A stretch of DNA of 64,000 nt from Planococcus versutus (GCF_001186155.3 NZ_CP016540.2:806001-870000); one strand, 5' to 3'; positions 26,728 through 36,229 are shown, counted from the stretch's first letter. The notes: a model not told the origin generated them from the sequence alone. Made by a program: numbers and translations.

Positions 26728-27555
26728 ATGGAATGGTTTGATTTATTTAAAGCAGTAATTTTAGGGTTTGTGGAAGGAATGACGGAATTTGCTCCGGTTT
26801 CTTCTACTGGCCACTTGATCATCGTGGATGACATGTGGTTGAAATCGCAGGAGTTTTTGGGAAAATATCCGGCAAACACATTTAAAATTGTTATTCAGTT
26901 AGGATCAATATTAGCGGTTGTCGTGGTATTTTGGAAACGCCTGTTCAGTTTAATAGGGCTTTATAAAATCGAAGGTCAACAAGCAAGCTCAAGTTTTAAT
27001 TTATTGCATGTTATTATTGGCATGATGCCAGCAGTTGTTTTAGGATTTGCTTTTAAAGATCTAATTGATGATTATTTGTTTGGAGTAGAAACGGTAATCT
27101 ATGCGTTAGTTGCGGGAGCTATTCTAATGATTGTAGCAGATAAATTTGGCCCCAAAAAGCCGACTGTCAATTCTCTAGATGACATTTCGTATTTTCAAGC
27201 ATTGAAAATCGGATTCGTGCAATGTCTATCGCTATGGCCAGGGTTCTCACGTTCTGGTGCCACAATTTCAGGTGGCGTACTGTTCGGTTTAAATCACCGA
27301 GTTGCGGCAGACTTTACGTTCATCATGGCCGTTCCGATTATGTTCGGGGCGAGCCTTGTATCAGTAATGAAAAACTGGGAGACGTTATCGATGGATTATT
27401 TATCCTTTTACATCGTCGGCTTCGTATCGGCTTTCGTCTTTGCGTTAATTTCCATTCGTTTCTTCTTGAAACTAATTTCACGCATTAAGTTAATGCCGTT
27501 TGCGATTTATAGACTGGTCCTCGCAGCTATTTTAGCAATCATTGTCTTCCTATAA
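26728..27555 (+). CDS. uppP: Undecaprenyl-diphosphatase
   Basis: 275-aa membrane enzyme (UppP/BacA) that recycles the lipid carrier of cell-wall synthesis and can give bacitracin resistance. Family motifs: EGMTEFAPVSSTGHLI (about 12-27) with catalytic Glu residues, and PGFSRSGATISGG with catalytic Ser/Arg. About eight helices. Single gene. Confidence 0.93.
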   Translation: MEWFDLFKAVILGFVEGMTEFAPVSSTGHLIIVDDMWLKSQEFLGKYPANTFKIVIQLGSILAVVVVFWKRLFSLIGLYKIEGQQASSSFNLLHVIIGMMPAVVLGFAFKDLIDDYLFGVETVIYALVAGAILMIVADKFGPKKPTVNSLDDISYFQALKIGFVQCLSLWPGFSRSGATISGGVLFGLNHRVAADFTFIMAVPIMFGASLVSVMKNWETLSMDYLSFYIVGFVSAFVFALISIRFFLKLISRIKLMPFAIYRLVLAAILAIIVFL

Positions 27556-27801
27556 TTATCAAAAAATTTTTCTCAGTGCGACCATGGGAAATCATGGGGA
27601 CAACAGACAGTATTTCAGGCTGGCTAGTCGGTAAATTTGGCTTATTCAAGCTAGCCGATTTTTCTGTCGCTTTGGCTTTAAAATTGGTGACGTTCACAAT
27701 GACGTCTGCCAGTTCCAGTGAAATTCAAAACTATTGACTACTTAAAGACAAGCTCGTATGCAGTAGTTATAGCTGTATTTGGTTACTAGTGGTAAAAACG
27801 C

Positions 27802-27963
27802 ATGATTGATAAAGCTGTTAAGAAAAACGAACGTTTTGAAGTCCATTCAACAAATCCGGTTATAAAGAATAGAGAATGGCCAAATCCAATCATGGGCTTG
27901 GTTCCATTGCTCGGTCTTGCAATCGCCATTATCTTGTTTTTATTAGAGCTTAGTATTTATTGA
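27802..27963 (+). CDS. Small hypothetical membrane protein (53 aa)
   Basis: ATG to TGA ORF with a charged N-terminus (MIDKAVKKNERFEV), the segment NREWPNPIMGLVPLLGL and one hydrophobic helix (AIAIILFLLEL). A possible promoter TTGACT-17-TATGCA lies at about 27734-27762. The ribosome site is weak. The next gene, a hydroxybutyrate dehydrogenase, starts 20 nt downstream, so it may be co-transcribed. It could instead be the remnant of a longer permease gene. Confidence 0.45.
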   Translation: MIDKAVKKNERFEVHSTNPVIKNREWPNPIMGLVPLLGLAIAIILFLLELSIY

Positions 27964-27982
27964 ATTTTGGAGGGAATAAAGA

Positions 27983-28759
27983 ATGGTAGACAATAAAGTA
28001 GTATTAATAACAGGAGCGGCCAGTGGAATTGGGTATGAAATCAGTAATGATTTTGCGAAAGCAGGAGCTAAAATTGTGCTGTCCGACATTGACGAAGAAG
28101 CTGTTATAAAAGCGGTAGCGTCTTTAAAGTCACAAGGATTGGATTGTATCGGGATTAAATGTGATGTCACAAATGAAGAAGATATTAAAAATGTAATTGA
28201 ACAAACTGTTGCGCATTATGGAGCACTTGATGTGCTAATCAACAATGCAGGCATGCAGTATATTTCACCACTTGAAGAGTTTCCTACTGAAAAATATGAA
28301 TTGTTAATTCGCATTATGTTAATTGCTCCATTTATTGCAACTAAATATGCTTTTCCTATCATGAAAAAGCAAGGTTCAGGACGTATTATTAATATGGCTT
28401 CCATTAATGGCTTAGTCGGTTTTGCTGGTAAAGCAGCTTACAATAGTGCCAAGCATGGAGTAATTGGTTTAACTAAAGTGGCTGCACTTGAAGGCGCAGA
28501 GCATGGCATTACTGTTAACGCAATGTGCCCAGGGTATGTGGACACACCACTTGTACAAAACCAAATGAGCGATTTAGCAAAAACGCGTAATGTGTCGATC
28601 GAAAAAGTTTTTGAAGAAGTACTGTATCCACTAATCCCTCAAAAACGTTTGCTTGCTGTAAAAGAAGTCTCGGATTATACGATGTTCTTAGCTAGTGACA
28701 AAGCATCTGGAATTACGGGCCAAGCCGTTGTATTAGACGGTGGCTATACCGCTCAATAA
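27983..28759 (+). CDS. 3-hydroxybutyrate dehydrogenase (SDR)
   Basis: 258-aa SDR oxidising D-3-hydroxybutyrate to acetoacetate. Cofactor loop ITGAASGIGYEI (about 9-20), NNAGMQYISPLEEFP, MASINGLVG and YNSAKHG. NAGMQYISPLEEFP and EVLYPLIPQKRLL are characteristic of the hydroxybutyrate dehydrogenase group. C-terminal GQAVVLDGGYTAQ. GGAGG site 9 nt upstream. Own terminator. Confidence 0.85.
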   Translation: MVDNKVVLITGAASGIGYEISNDFAKAGAKIVLSDIDEEAVIKAVASLKSQGLDCIGIKCDVTNEEDIKNVIEQTVAHYGALDVLINNAGMQYISPLEEFPTEKYELLIRIMLIAPFIATKYAFPIMKKQGSGRIINMASINGLVGFAGKAAYNSAKHGVIGLTKVAALEGAEHGITVNAMCPGYVDTPLVQNQMSDLAKTRNVSIEKVFEEVLYPLIPQKRLLAVKEVSDYTMFLASDKASGITGQAVVLDGGYTAQ

Positions 28760-28761
28760 AA

Positions 28762-28800
28762 AAACCCGTTCAGCATAGTAGGTGCCGAACGGGTTTTTTT
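28762..28800 (+). terminator. Terminator of hydroxybutyrate dehydrogenase
   Basis: AAACCCGTTC pairs with GAACGGGTTT, followed by a T-run. Confidence 0.9.
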
Positions 28801-28830
28801 GGTTGTTTTATAAACATAGCTAGAAGAAGA

Positions 28831-29604
28831 TTAGTCGAGAAAGTTTTCAATAATGCCCAGAAAAAGTTTGGGTTGTTCCACATTTGGTGCATGTCCAGAA
28901 CGGTTAAATTCCATAAAAGTAGCATTTGGAATCGCAATTGCCGTTTCTCGTCCTTTTTCTGAAGGATTTAATCTGTCGTATTTTCCACTAATTACTAATG
29001 TTTCAGCGGTAATAGTAGAAAGCTGTGAGCGGAAATCGAATTGCTTAATAGCTTCTCCAGCAATACTTTGTTCTTTTATCGTTAATAGTCGACTATTTTG
29101 TGCAGTTTGTTTGTTCCATTTTTGAATCTTGCTTTGATTGTGATAAATATAGCTAGTGGAGGCAGCGAGTTTTTCAGAAATGCTCAAGCCGTCAAATTTT
29201 TCAGGATAATGATCAAAAAGTTCAGCTAAAGACGACTGCTCGCTATAAGATTTGGTAGCTACTAATATAAGCTTTCTAACTTTTTTAGGTTCCGTAAGTG
29301 CCATTCCTTGTGCAATATAACTTCCCATTGATACACCGAGAATATCTACTGTCGCTAATGCTAAATGGGAAACGAGCGCGAGTGCATCTTCTATATGATC
29401 TTGCAAAGTGTATTGCTCTAAACGACTAGAATGCCCATGACCACGTGAATCTAAAGCAATCACTCGACGTTCTTGTTTTAAAAAATCAATTTCGTTATAA
29501 AACATAGCAGAATTGCTTGTTAATCCATGGAGCAAGAAGATAGGTTGGCCTTCCCCAACGTCTTCGTAAAATAGTTCAATTCCATTGTGAGTAAAAATAG
29601 GCAT
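28831..29604 (-). CDS. Alpha/beta hydrolase
   Basis: 257-aa hydrolase. Oxyanion region LLHGLTSNS, nucleophile elbow GVSMGS, acid Asp in SGKYDRLNP and His in RSGHAPN make a complete catalytic triad. Size and motif spacing fit the lactonase/esterase/haloperoxidase-like group. Substrate unknown. The second ATG (29604) has AAAGGAG at 7 nt; the first ATG at 29610 almost touches it. Confidence 0.78.
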   Translation of the reverse strand: MPIFTHNGIELFYEDVGEGQPIFLLHGLTSNSAMFYNEIDFLKQERRVIALDSRGHGHSSRLEQYTLQDHIEDALALVSHLALATVDILGVSMGSYIAQGMALTEPKKVRKLILVATKSYSEQSSLAELFDHYPEKFDGLSISEKLAASTSYIYHNQSKIQKWNKQTAQNSRLLTIKEQSIAGEAIKQFDFRSQLSTITAETLVISGKYDRLNPSEKGRETAIAIPNATFMEFNRSGHAPNVEQPKLFLGIIENFLD

Positions 29605-29690
29605 AGTCATTCTCCTTTGTTCATAATGCTTAAAACAGTCTTTTAAGTGTCTACCCTAAGTGTATACGAATATAGTTTTTACGCGAAATT

Positions 29691-29718
29691 AAAAAGCACA
29701 ACATTTGTTGTGCTTTTT
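29691..29718 (-). terminator. Terminator of the TVP38-like gene
   Basis: AAAAAGCACAAC and GTTGTGCTTTTT form a perfect stem with a 4-nt loop. Confidence 0.85.
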
Positions 29719-29749
29719 AATTTTCATTAAATTACTAGCTATGTCTTGA

Positions 29750-30301
29750 TCAATCAGATTCCGTTCGCGAATTTTGCCATCTTTCGATAAAGCTAAACAT
29801 AGCTGCAAGCAATATAAACATGCTGGCGGTTACGTACCAAGGAAACTCTGAAATAGACTGACCGAATGCAGTATAAAGAATAGCAGGTGCAATCAAACCA
29901 AGAGCAGAAATAGCCATGTATTCTTTAAGGGATTTAGTTATTTCCATCAAATACAACGATAGCAAATGAAAATGAACAAAAGGCATAATGCGCAAAATCA
30001 TAACTTGTGCAACTGACAAAGTACGATTCGGAAAAATTTTATCTTTCAAACGCGACATTTTTTCTCGAAACTTCGGAAATTTATTGACCAATACATAGGA
30101 AATCCAACTCATCAACGTCAAGCCGATAAACGACAACAAAGCACCTTCAAAAAAGCCAAAGAGATACCCACCCGCAATACATACTGCAATAACCGGTATA
30201 AATAGTAAAGGACGCAATAAATGTAACAAGATGAAAAGAAAAGGGGCCAACCAACCGACATTATTCATAAATGTTTCGAGGGATTGATCGAATTGCTCCA
30301 T
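29750..30301 (-). CDS. TVP38/TMEM64 family membrane protein
   Basis: 183-aa protein with about five helices and the VTT/DedA-like core: RPLLFIPVIAVCIAGGYLFG and RIMPFVHFHLLSLYLMEIT. The superfamily is linked to lipid scrambling or flipping and envelope stress. No partner nearby gives a specific job. Confidence 0.75.
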   Translation of the reverse strand: MEQFDQSLETFMNNVGWLAPFLFILLHLLRPLLFIPVIAVCIAGGYLFGFFEGALLSFIGLTLMSWISYVLVNKFPKFREKMSRLKDKIFPNRTLSVAQVMILRIMPFVHFHLLSLYLMEITKSLKEYMAISALGLIAPAILYTAFGQSISEFPWYVTASMFILLAAMFSFIERWQNSRTESD

Positions 30302-30507
30302 ACGATTCCAACCTCTCTAAATTATGTTTTCTACTAAGGAAGGATAGTCTAATAAGAGAGGAAAAGCAAGAACTATAAAAGTTTTTGAAAATATATGTTT
30401 ATGTCAGCTAGCAATGGAAAATGGGATAGTTAATTCTAAAGAGTGTTTTGAAAATTTCATTGATTCGAAAATCGTTGAAAAAGAGGGGAATTAAGGGAGA
30501 TGAGAAT

Positions 30508-31567
30508 ATGAAAAAGAGCTTGAAACTGGCAAGTGCATTTATTGGAATTGTCGTATGAGCAGGATTTGCTTCAGGACAGGAGATTTTGCAGTATTTTACA
30601 AGCTTTGGTTATTGGGGATTCGCTGCTGTTGTTGTAGCAACAGCATTGTTCGGATATTTGGGAATGGTTTTGATGCGTCTAGGGAGCCGAATGCAGACAA
30701 CTTCTCATGAAGACGCAGTATACACCATTAGTGGAAAAGTACTTGGTAAAGCAATTGATTATACGCTAATTCTTACTTTATTCGGAATTCTAGTTGTTAT
30801 GATCGCAGGCGCTGGCTCAATTTTCTCTCAACAGTTTAATTTGGCACCAGCTTTTGGGCGCAGTATTATGATTGTCCTTGTGGTATTCACCATCATGTTA
30901 AATGTTAAAAAAGTTATTACTATTCATCAGTAGTATAACTCCGTTTTTAATCTTATTAGCCGTCGCGATTACAATTTTTAGCTTGTTCACAATGAATTCA
31001 AGCTTTGCTGTACTAGAGCCAATTGCGAGAGAACAATTGTCTACAACGCCTCATTGGCTATTGTCTGCTATCAATTATGTATCGTTAGCAATTGCTCTAG
31101 GTACATCGATGGCGCTCGTAATGGGTGGCGCAGAAAAAGATGCGAAAATTGCAGCACGTGGTGGGTTGATAGGAGGAATAGGATTTGGCGTGTTAATTCT
31201 ATTGAGTTATTTAGCAATCTTCGCAAAAGTCGATATTATGGGCTCTTCTGACTTACCGATGCTTGCTTTAGCTGATAACATTTCTCCAATAGTAGGAATT
31301 GTTATGGCAATTGTCATTTTTGCAATGATTTATAATACTGCGGTTAGTTTATTGTTATCCTTTTCTGCACGTTTTATGAAAATGGGAACAAAAGGTTTTC
31401 GTATTTTTGTCATTATTTCTGGAGTTGCTGCATTCTTATTAAGTTTCTTAGGACTTACAGCATTAGTAAACTGGTTTTATCCTATTGTTGGATATCTCGG
31501 CTTATTATTACTTGGTGTCTTGGTAGTGGCTGATATTCGAAACACCAGAAAAAAAGTGAAAGAATAG
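30508..31567 (+). pseudogene. Broken YkvI-like membrane transporter gene
   Basis: ATG 30508 with GGGAG upstream opens MKKSLKLASAFIGIVV, then an in-frame TGA (30556-30558) sits where relatives have Gly in VVGAGFASGQE. The frame continues with AGFASGQEILQYF and about 110 more residues, then a shift in an A6 run (30907-30912) moves coding into the next frame (LKKLLLFISSITPFL) through 31567. Joined, it is about 352 aa with roughly 10 helices, like YkvI. Two independent lesions point to a pseudogene; Sec insertion at the UGA is unlikely. Confidence 0.75.
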
Positions 31568-31666
31568 CCTAAGAAAATCAGTTTTTCCTACTCTAAGGAT
31601 TACTGGTTTTTTTGTGGTATATTCAGGCTAACAAATCGTAAAAAACTGTTTGAAAAGAGGAATTTG

Positions 31667-32601
31667 ATGAATATCCTAATTATCGGAGCAGGGGCAATGG
31701 GGAGTTTGTTTGCTGGACGTTTGAAAACGCAGACGGCTAATATCTTTTTATATAATAGAAAAAATGTGCATGTAGAGAAAATCAATCAAAATGGATTAAC
31801 GATTGTTGAACGTGATAATCAAGAAACCAATGTTCCTCTAACAGTTGTACACGAAGTTTCAAGTGCTGTGTATGATGTTGTGTTAATCATGTTAAAAACG
31901 CATGCCACGAAAAAGGTACTAACTCATATGAATGATTCGTTTTCTACGCAAACTTTGTTTGTGACAATGCAAAATGGTCTTGGCAACCTTGAAATAATTA
32001 CAGAAGTTTTCCCGAATAATCCCGCTGTTTCCGGTACAATGGGCTGCGGTGCTAGTATCGAAAGCGCTGGACGGATTCTTCACAGAGGCTGGGGAACAAA
32101 TTATATTGGTCAGTCTAACAATGCTGCTGCCCAAGAAAAATTAGTGGAGTTTGTTAATTTACTGAATTGCTCAGGTCTGGAAACGGAGTTGGCAGAAGAT
32201 ATACAAACTGTTATCTGGAATAAACTATTCGTCAATGTCGCCTTTAATTCATTGACAGCGCTAACGAGGCTGAGAAATGGCGATATTTTAAATACTGAAG
32301 AAGGACGGAGGTTGCTCGAAAGTGTCGTCACAGAAGCGGTACAGGTAGCTAAAGCAGAAGGAGTTTCTGTAAACACGCAACAGATGATCGCCAAGTGTAT
32401 AAAAATAGGTCAAGAAGATGTGGCTGCTAATAAATCTTCAATGTTAATGGATATTTTACATAAGCGGAAGACAGAAATTGAAGCAATCAATGGAGCTGTA
32501 GTGAACCTCGGTAAACACCACGGTATACAAACCCCCATAATGAATTGATTACAAGAATCATTCGAATTATTGAAGCAAATTATGACCTTCAAGTCGACTA
32601 A
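31667..32601 (+). pseudogene. panE: 2-dehydropantoate 2-reductase, frameshifted near the C-terminus
   Basis: NADPH-dependent ketopantoate reductase of pantothenate synthesis. LIIGAGAMGSLFAG (residues 4-17) binds NADPH; WNKLFVNVAFNSLTAL carries the catalytic Lys. The open frame stops at TGA 32546-32548. Adding one C to the C5 run at 32532-32536 restores THE family-like PHNELITRIIRIIEANYDL and a stop at 32599-32601 (about 311 aa). About 20 C-terminal residues are lost in the sequence as given. The enzyme may still fold; a sequencing error is equally possible. Start ATG 31667 after AGAGG. Confidence 0.75.
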
Positions 32602-32670
32602 CTTCCGAAGAAATCTGCTATACTTTAGAGATGTTGTCTTGATTGATGGGACAGATAAGGACGGGATGAA

Positions 32671-33639
32671 GTGAAACGATTAACTGCAACGGGCGATTAC
32701 ATCTATACTTACGCCTATACGGATGATGAGAAAGATTTATGTCAATTAGAAATGCGGTCTTTTTTTGGAAAAGACACCAGTAATAAAATTATCAAAAGCG
32801 GAGTAGCAGTCGAGCCAAGTCGGAGCCCGTTTATTAAAGAACGAGTAGAAGTATTATTTGAAGGCGATACTTTGCAAGAAATTCTAAAACAATCGGAAGC
32901 AGTCGATATGAATCAGTTAACGTTTAAAGTCATTTTTTTGAAAATCAACGGTTTGTCTAGACAAGACCAAATCGACTTTTTAGGGAAACGTGAGATTGAA
33001 CGAGCAATCGGTCTAGCTATTACTGGGGAAGCTGACGTTCACCAGCCAAATGTGACATTTGGATTAATTCCATTTGAAGGACGCTGGTATTTAGGACGCT
33101 ATGTTCAAAGTGAGCCGATTTGGCACCATCATATGAAAAAGCCGCGTGTTTATTCGACGGCTCTAAGTACTCGTGTGGCAAGAGCGATTACCAATATTGC
33201 CCTACCAAATCCAATCGGGATGAAGGCAATCGATCCATGCTGTGGCATCGGAACGGTGTTAGTTGAAGCGCTGTCGATGGACATTGATATTGTTGGCCGC
33301 GATATTAATCCACTGGTTGTCGAAGGTTCACGTGAAAACATTGCACATTTTGGATTGGCTGGAAAAGTAGAATTGGGGCCGATTGCAGAAGTCGATTCGC
33401 ACTACGACGTCGCAATTATTGACATGCCATATAATTTGTACACGCATGCCACACCAGAAGATCAACTGGGGATTTTGAAAGCTGCTTATCCGTTTACTGA
33501 AAAATTGCTAGTCGTAACAATCGAAACTATGGATCATATGATCAGAGCTGCAGGATTTGTCGTGACTGACCGGTGCATTGCGAAAAAAGGATTGTTCAAG
33601 CGTGAGATTTTAATGTGTCAAAAAAAAGTAATGGAATAA
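32671..33639 (+). CDS. TRM11-like SAM-dependent RNA methyltransferase
   Basis: 322-aa protein. The N-terminal ~160 residues are a THUMP-like region. The C-terminal Rossmann methyltransferase has AIDPCCGIGTVLVEAL (SAM loop), GRDINPLVV and the catalytic-type motif IIDMPYNLY. This is the pattern of Trm11/TrmN-type guanosine N2-methyltransferases. The target tRNA position is not known. GTG start after AAGGA. Confidence 0.7.
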   Translation: MKRLTATGDYIYTYAYTDDEKDLCQLEMRSFFGKDTSNKIIKSGVAVEPSRSPFIKERVEVLFEGDTLQEILKQSEAVDMNQLTFKVIFLKINGLSRQDQIDFLGKREIERAIGLAITGEADVHQPNVTFGLIPFEGRWYLGRYVQSEPIWHHHMKKPRVYSTALSTRVARAITNIALPNPIGMKAIDPCCGIGTVLVEALSMDIDIVGRDINPLVVEGSRENIAHFGLAGKVELGPIAEVDSHYDVAIIDMPYNLYTHATPEDQLGILKAAYPFTEKLLVVTIETMDHMIRAAGFVVTDRCIAKKGLFKREILMCQKKVME

Positions 33640-33795
33640 AATAATGCTGCGAATATAGCATTTTGAGTTGAAATGAAGTTTGGCACGTATTTACTTTTTA
33701 ATGGATAGATTTTTCAAAACTACTAAAAAATAAAGGAGATTCTATCGGAAAATTGAATACGGTAACAGTACCCTATTTTAAAGGAGCTGCATATA

Positions 33796-35028
33796 ATGAA
33801 AACAGCAAAAAGCAATTATCCAATTACTAAAGTTCGTGAACAATTTCCGGCTTTAAAAAGAACATACAAAGACAAAACAGTCGCGTATTTTGATGGTCCA
33901 GGAGGATCGCAAGTCGTAGGTACAGCCATTCAAGCGATTACGAACTACATGGAAAAAGGTGGTGCAAACCTTCACGGCGCATTCCCGTCTAGTTGGGAAA
34001 CCGAAAAAGTCATTTCAGAAGCTAGACTAGCGGTCGCTGATTTTTTAAATGTCCAAGCAAATGAAGTAGCATTTGGTGCTAATATGACAACATTAACAAT
34101 TGCTATCGCTAATGCACTCGGTAAAAACTTTAAAGCAGGAGACGAAGTGGTGGTCACAGAAATGGATCACCGCGCTAATATCGATCCATGGATTATGATG
34201 GCAGAAGACCGTGGACTAACAGTTCGCTGGATTAAAGTCGATGCGGAAACGAAAACACTAGATCTGACACAGTTAGACGAGTTAATCAATGAAAAAACAA
34301 AAATTGTAGCCATCGGTATGGCTTCTAACGCGATCGGCACAGTAGTCGATCTTAAACCGTTCGCTGAGAGAGCAAAAAAAGTAGGCGCTTTGCTCGTAGC
34401 TGATGCAGTTCACGCTGCGCCGCACTTGCCAATTGACCGAGATGAGATGCAGGTTGATATTTTATTATGCTCGGCTTACAAATTTTTTGGTCCGCATATC
34501 GGTATTGTTGCAATTAAAGAAGAGTTGTTCAAACATCTCCAACCTTACAAACTAACGACATCTCCGGACTATTATCCAGATAAGTTGGAAACGGGCACAC
34601 AAAATCATGAAGGTATTGCAGGTATTCCATCAGCTATTGAGTTTTTTGCTCAATTCGGTGAAGGTGAAACGAGAAGAGAACGTATTTTGAACGGCATTGA
34701 AGAAGTTGAAAAACATGAAAATGCTTTAGCAAATCGCCTTCGCGAAGGCTTATCAGCAATTGAAGGTGTAACCGTTACACAAGCTGGAGCAAATGTTCCG
34801 AAAACGCCAACCGTCGCTTTTCAAGTGAGTAACATCAAACCAGGGGACATTTGCAAAACTCTTGCAGAAGAACACAGTATTTTCGTTGCAGCTGGTCATT
34901 TTTACGCTTCTACGTTAGGCGATGTACTAAGCGTTAACGATAGTGGTGGATGGGTAAGGGCGGGGCTTGCTCCTTATAACACTGAAGAAGAAGTAGAGCG
35001 GTTGATTGCTGCCATTAAAAACCTATAA
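33796..35028 (+). CDS. Cysteine desulfurase-like aminotransferase class V protein
   Basis: 410-aa PLP enzyme of the SufS-like subgroup (TIGR01976 type). YFDGPGGSQV at the N-terminus, MTTLTIAIANAL, DAVHAAPHLPID and PLP Lys in LLCSAYKFFGPHIG. Relatives are annotated as cysteine desulfurases, but no sulfur acceptor (SufU/IscU) lies nearby, so true activity is unproven. ATG with AAAGGAG 11 nt upstream. Could in principle act as a selenocysteine lyase-like supplier of selenide; nothing in the sequence shows this. Confidence 0.75.
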   Translation: MKTAKSNYPITKVREQFPALKRTYKDKTVAYFDGPGGSQVVGTAIQAITNYMEKGGANLHGAFPSSWETEKVISEARLAVADFLNVQANEVAFGANMTTLTIAIANALGKNFKAGDEVVVTEMDHRANIDPWIMMAEDRGLTVRWIKVDAETKTLDLTQLDELINEKTKIVAIGMASNAIGTVVDLKPFAERAKKVGALLVADAVHAAPHLPIDRDEMQVDILLCSAYKFFGPHIGIVAIKEELFKHLQPYKLTTSPDYYPDKLETGTQNHEGIAGIPSAIEFFAQFGEGETRRERILNGIEEVEKHENALANRLREGLSAIEGVTVTQAGANVPKTPTVAFQVSNIKPGDICKTLAEEHSIFVAAGHFYASTLGDVLSVNDSGGWVRAGLAPYNTEEEVERLIAAIKNL

Positions 35029-35039
35029 ATTACAAAAAA

Positions 35040-35076
35040 CAATGCAACGGCTGATCGTTTAACAGCTGTTGCATTG
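35040..35076. terminator. Bidirectional terminator
   Basis: CAATGCAAC pairs with GTTGCATTG, with an inner GCTG/CAGC. It lies between converging genes. Confidence 0.8.
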
Positions 35077-35077
35077 T

Positions 35078-35752
35078 TTATTTTAATGTAGTTTCATGAG
35101 TCGAAATCAATTTTGCTTGAACGATATAACGGTCTGGCGCATAGCCGATAAAGTTAAACGGATAACAAGTGGTCAATGTTAGTATGGATTGATCTTTTTC
35201 GACAATGACGGTTCTATCGTCTTCGTGTGTAATCCAAATCTGTGTGATTTCGTAGACAAAAGTCTCTCCGTTATACTCAATCAACAAGTTATCTTGTTCT
35301 TTAAGATCACTCAGTCCAGTAAAAACGGTATCACGGTGACCACTTAATACGGTATGTCCATTTTCTCCAGGAACGGTCGTTAAGTCACTGACAAAAAGAC
35401 CAACACCTTTTTCTAAAGTTTTTTCGTCTGCTCCCCAGTAAACCGAATATTTTTGACCAATTTCAGGAATTAGCAAATCGGCTGTTTTTTCTCCAGGTTC
35501 TTGCTTAAGAGAAGTAGTTAGAACAGGCTCCGATTTTTTAACAGGTAAAGAGATTATTGGTGCTTTATCCGCTATTGGAATGGGTTCATCTTGAACTTTA
35601 AAGGCGGCAACTTCTTTTAATTCCTGAATTGTGCTTAGTTCTTCTTTAGTTAGATCTTGTGCAGAGCTTGTGGCGGTGTGCCATTCGGATAAATTGTAAA
35701 TGCCGATTATTAGCCCTGAAACAAGTAAAAAAACACCCAACCATTTTTTCAT
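35078..35752 (-). CDS. Class D sortase
   Basis: 224-aa membrane-anchored transpeptidase. N-terminal helix WLGVFLLVSGLIIGIY, then sortase motifs LSGHRDTVF (catalytic His), LTLTTCYPF (catalytic Cys, the TLxTC form typical of class D) and APDRYIVQA (Arg). Its upstream neighbour carries an LPKTA sorting signal, the type recognised by class D enzymes. ATG 35752 has GAGGTG 6 nt upstream. An intrinsic terminator sits between the two genes. Confidence 0.88.
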   Translation of the reverse strand: MKKWLGVFLLVSGLIIGIYNLSEWHTATSSAQDLTKEELSTIQELKEVAAFKVQDEPIPIADKAPIISLPVKKSEPVLTTSLKQEPGEKTADLLIPEIGQKYSVYWGADEKTLEKGVGLFVSDLTTVPGENGHTVLSGHRDTVFTGLSDLKEQDNLLIEYNGETFVYEITQIWITHEDDRTVIVEKDQSILTLTTCYPFNFIGYAPDRYIVQAKLISTHETTLK

Positions 35753-35764
35753 CAACTTCACCTC

Positions 35765-35794
35765 AAAAAAACTGGCAGGAAACTTCCTGCCAGT
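35765..35794 (-). terminator. Attenuator-like terminator between LPKTA protein and class D sortase
   Basis: On the minus strand ACTGGCAGG, a 6-nt loop and CCTGCCAGT are followed by seven T, then directly by the sortase ribosome site. Partial readthrough would give much substrate and little enzyme. Confidence 0.8.
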
Positions 35795-35803
35795 GAGTTT
35801 TAT

Positions 35804-36229
35804 TTATGCACTTTGTTTTCTGCGTCGGAACAATAAAAGTGAACCAGCACCAGCAAGACCAGCGCCGAACAGCATCATTAAGGGACCGTTTGAAGCAGTT
35901 TTCGGCAATGCAGCGCCTTCTTCTGTTTTATCCTCAACAGCCGTTTCTTGTTCAGTTACTGTCTCACCAGATGAATCATTGGCTTCCTGACTTGCTACGT
36001 AACTATCATATTCACTTTGAGTGACTTCACAAGCAAGTCCATCATTATCACGATCCAAATCATGAGGATCGTTGTCAGCACTATAACCATTCTCATACCA
36101 AAATGCTAGCACATCATTATGTGATGCAAAATCGTCACAATTTTTATCGTTTTCTACGGCCCCCACGTTTAATGCAGACCCTAGTACAAGAAATGATCCT
36201 AATAAAACTCCAACTAACTTTTTCTTCAT
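35804..36229 (-). CDS. Excalibur-domain surface protein with LPKTA anchor
   Basis: 141-aa secreted protein. Signal peptide ends near NVGAVEN. Residues about 32-70 are an excalibur domain (CDDFASHNDVLAFW ... DLDRDNDGLACE), a calcium-binding-type Asp-rich loop with paired Cys. An acidic linker leads to LPKTA, a hydrophobic span (MMLFGAGLAGAGSLLL) and RRRK, a sorting signal. It is the evident substrate of the class D sortase encoded immediately downstream. Confidence 0.88.
   Translation of the reverse strand: MKKKLVGVLLGSFLVLGSALNVGAVENDKNCDDFASHNDVLAFWYENGYSADNDPHDLDRDNDGLACEVTQSEYDSYVASQEANDSSGETVTEQETAVEDKTEEGAALPKTASNGPLMMLFGAGLAGAGSLLLFRRRKQSA

Noticed and set aside
32546..32548. UGA near the end of panE as a Sec codon
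   Set aside because: Sequence beyond it in the same frame is not PanE-like; a one-base shift restores the family C-terminus, so it is a frameshift stop.
33796..35028. Cysteine desulfurase-like gene as part of the selenium system
   Set aside because: It is 16 kb from the sel genes, with nothing in its sequence specific to selenocysteine; kept as a general annotation.
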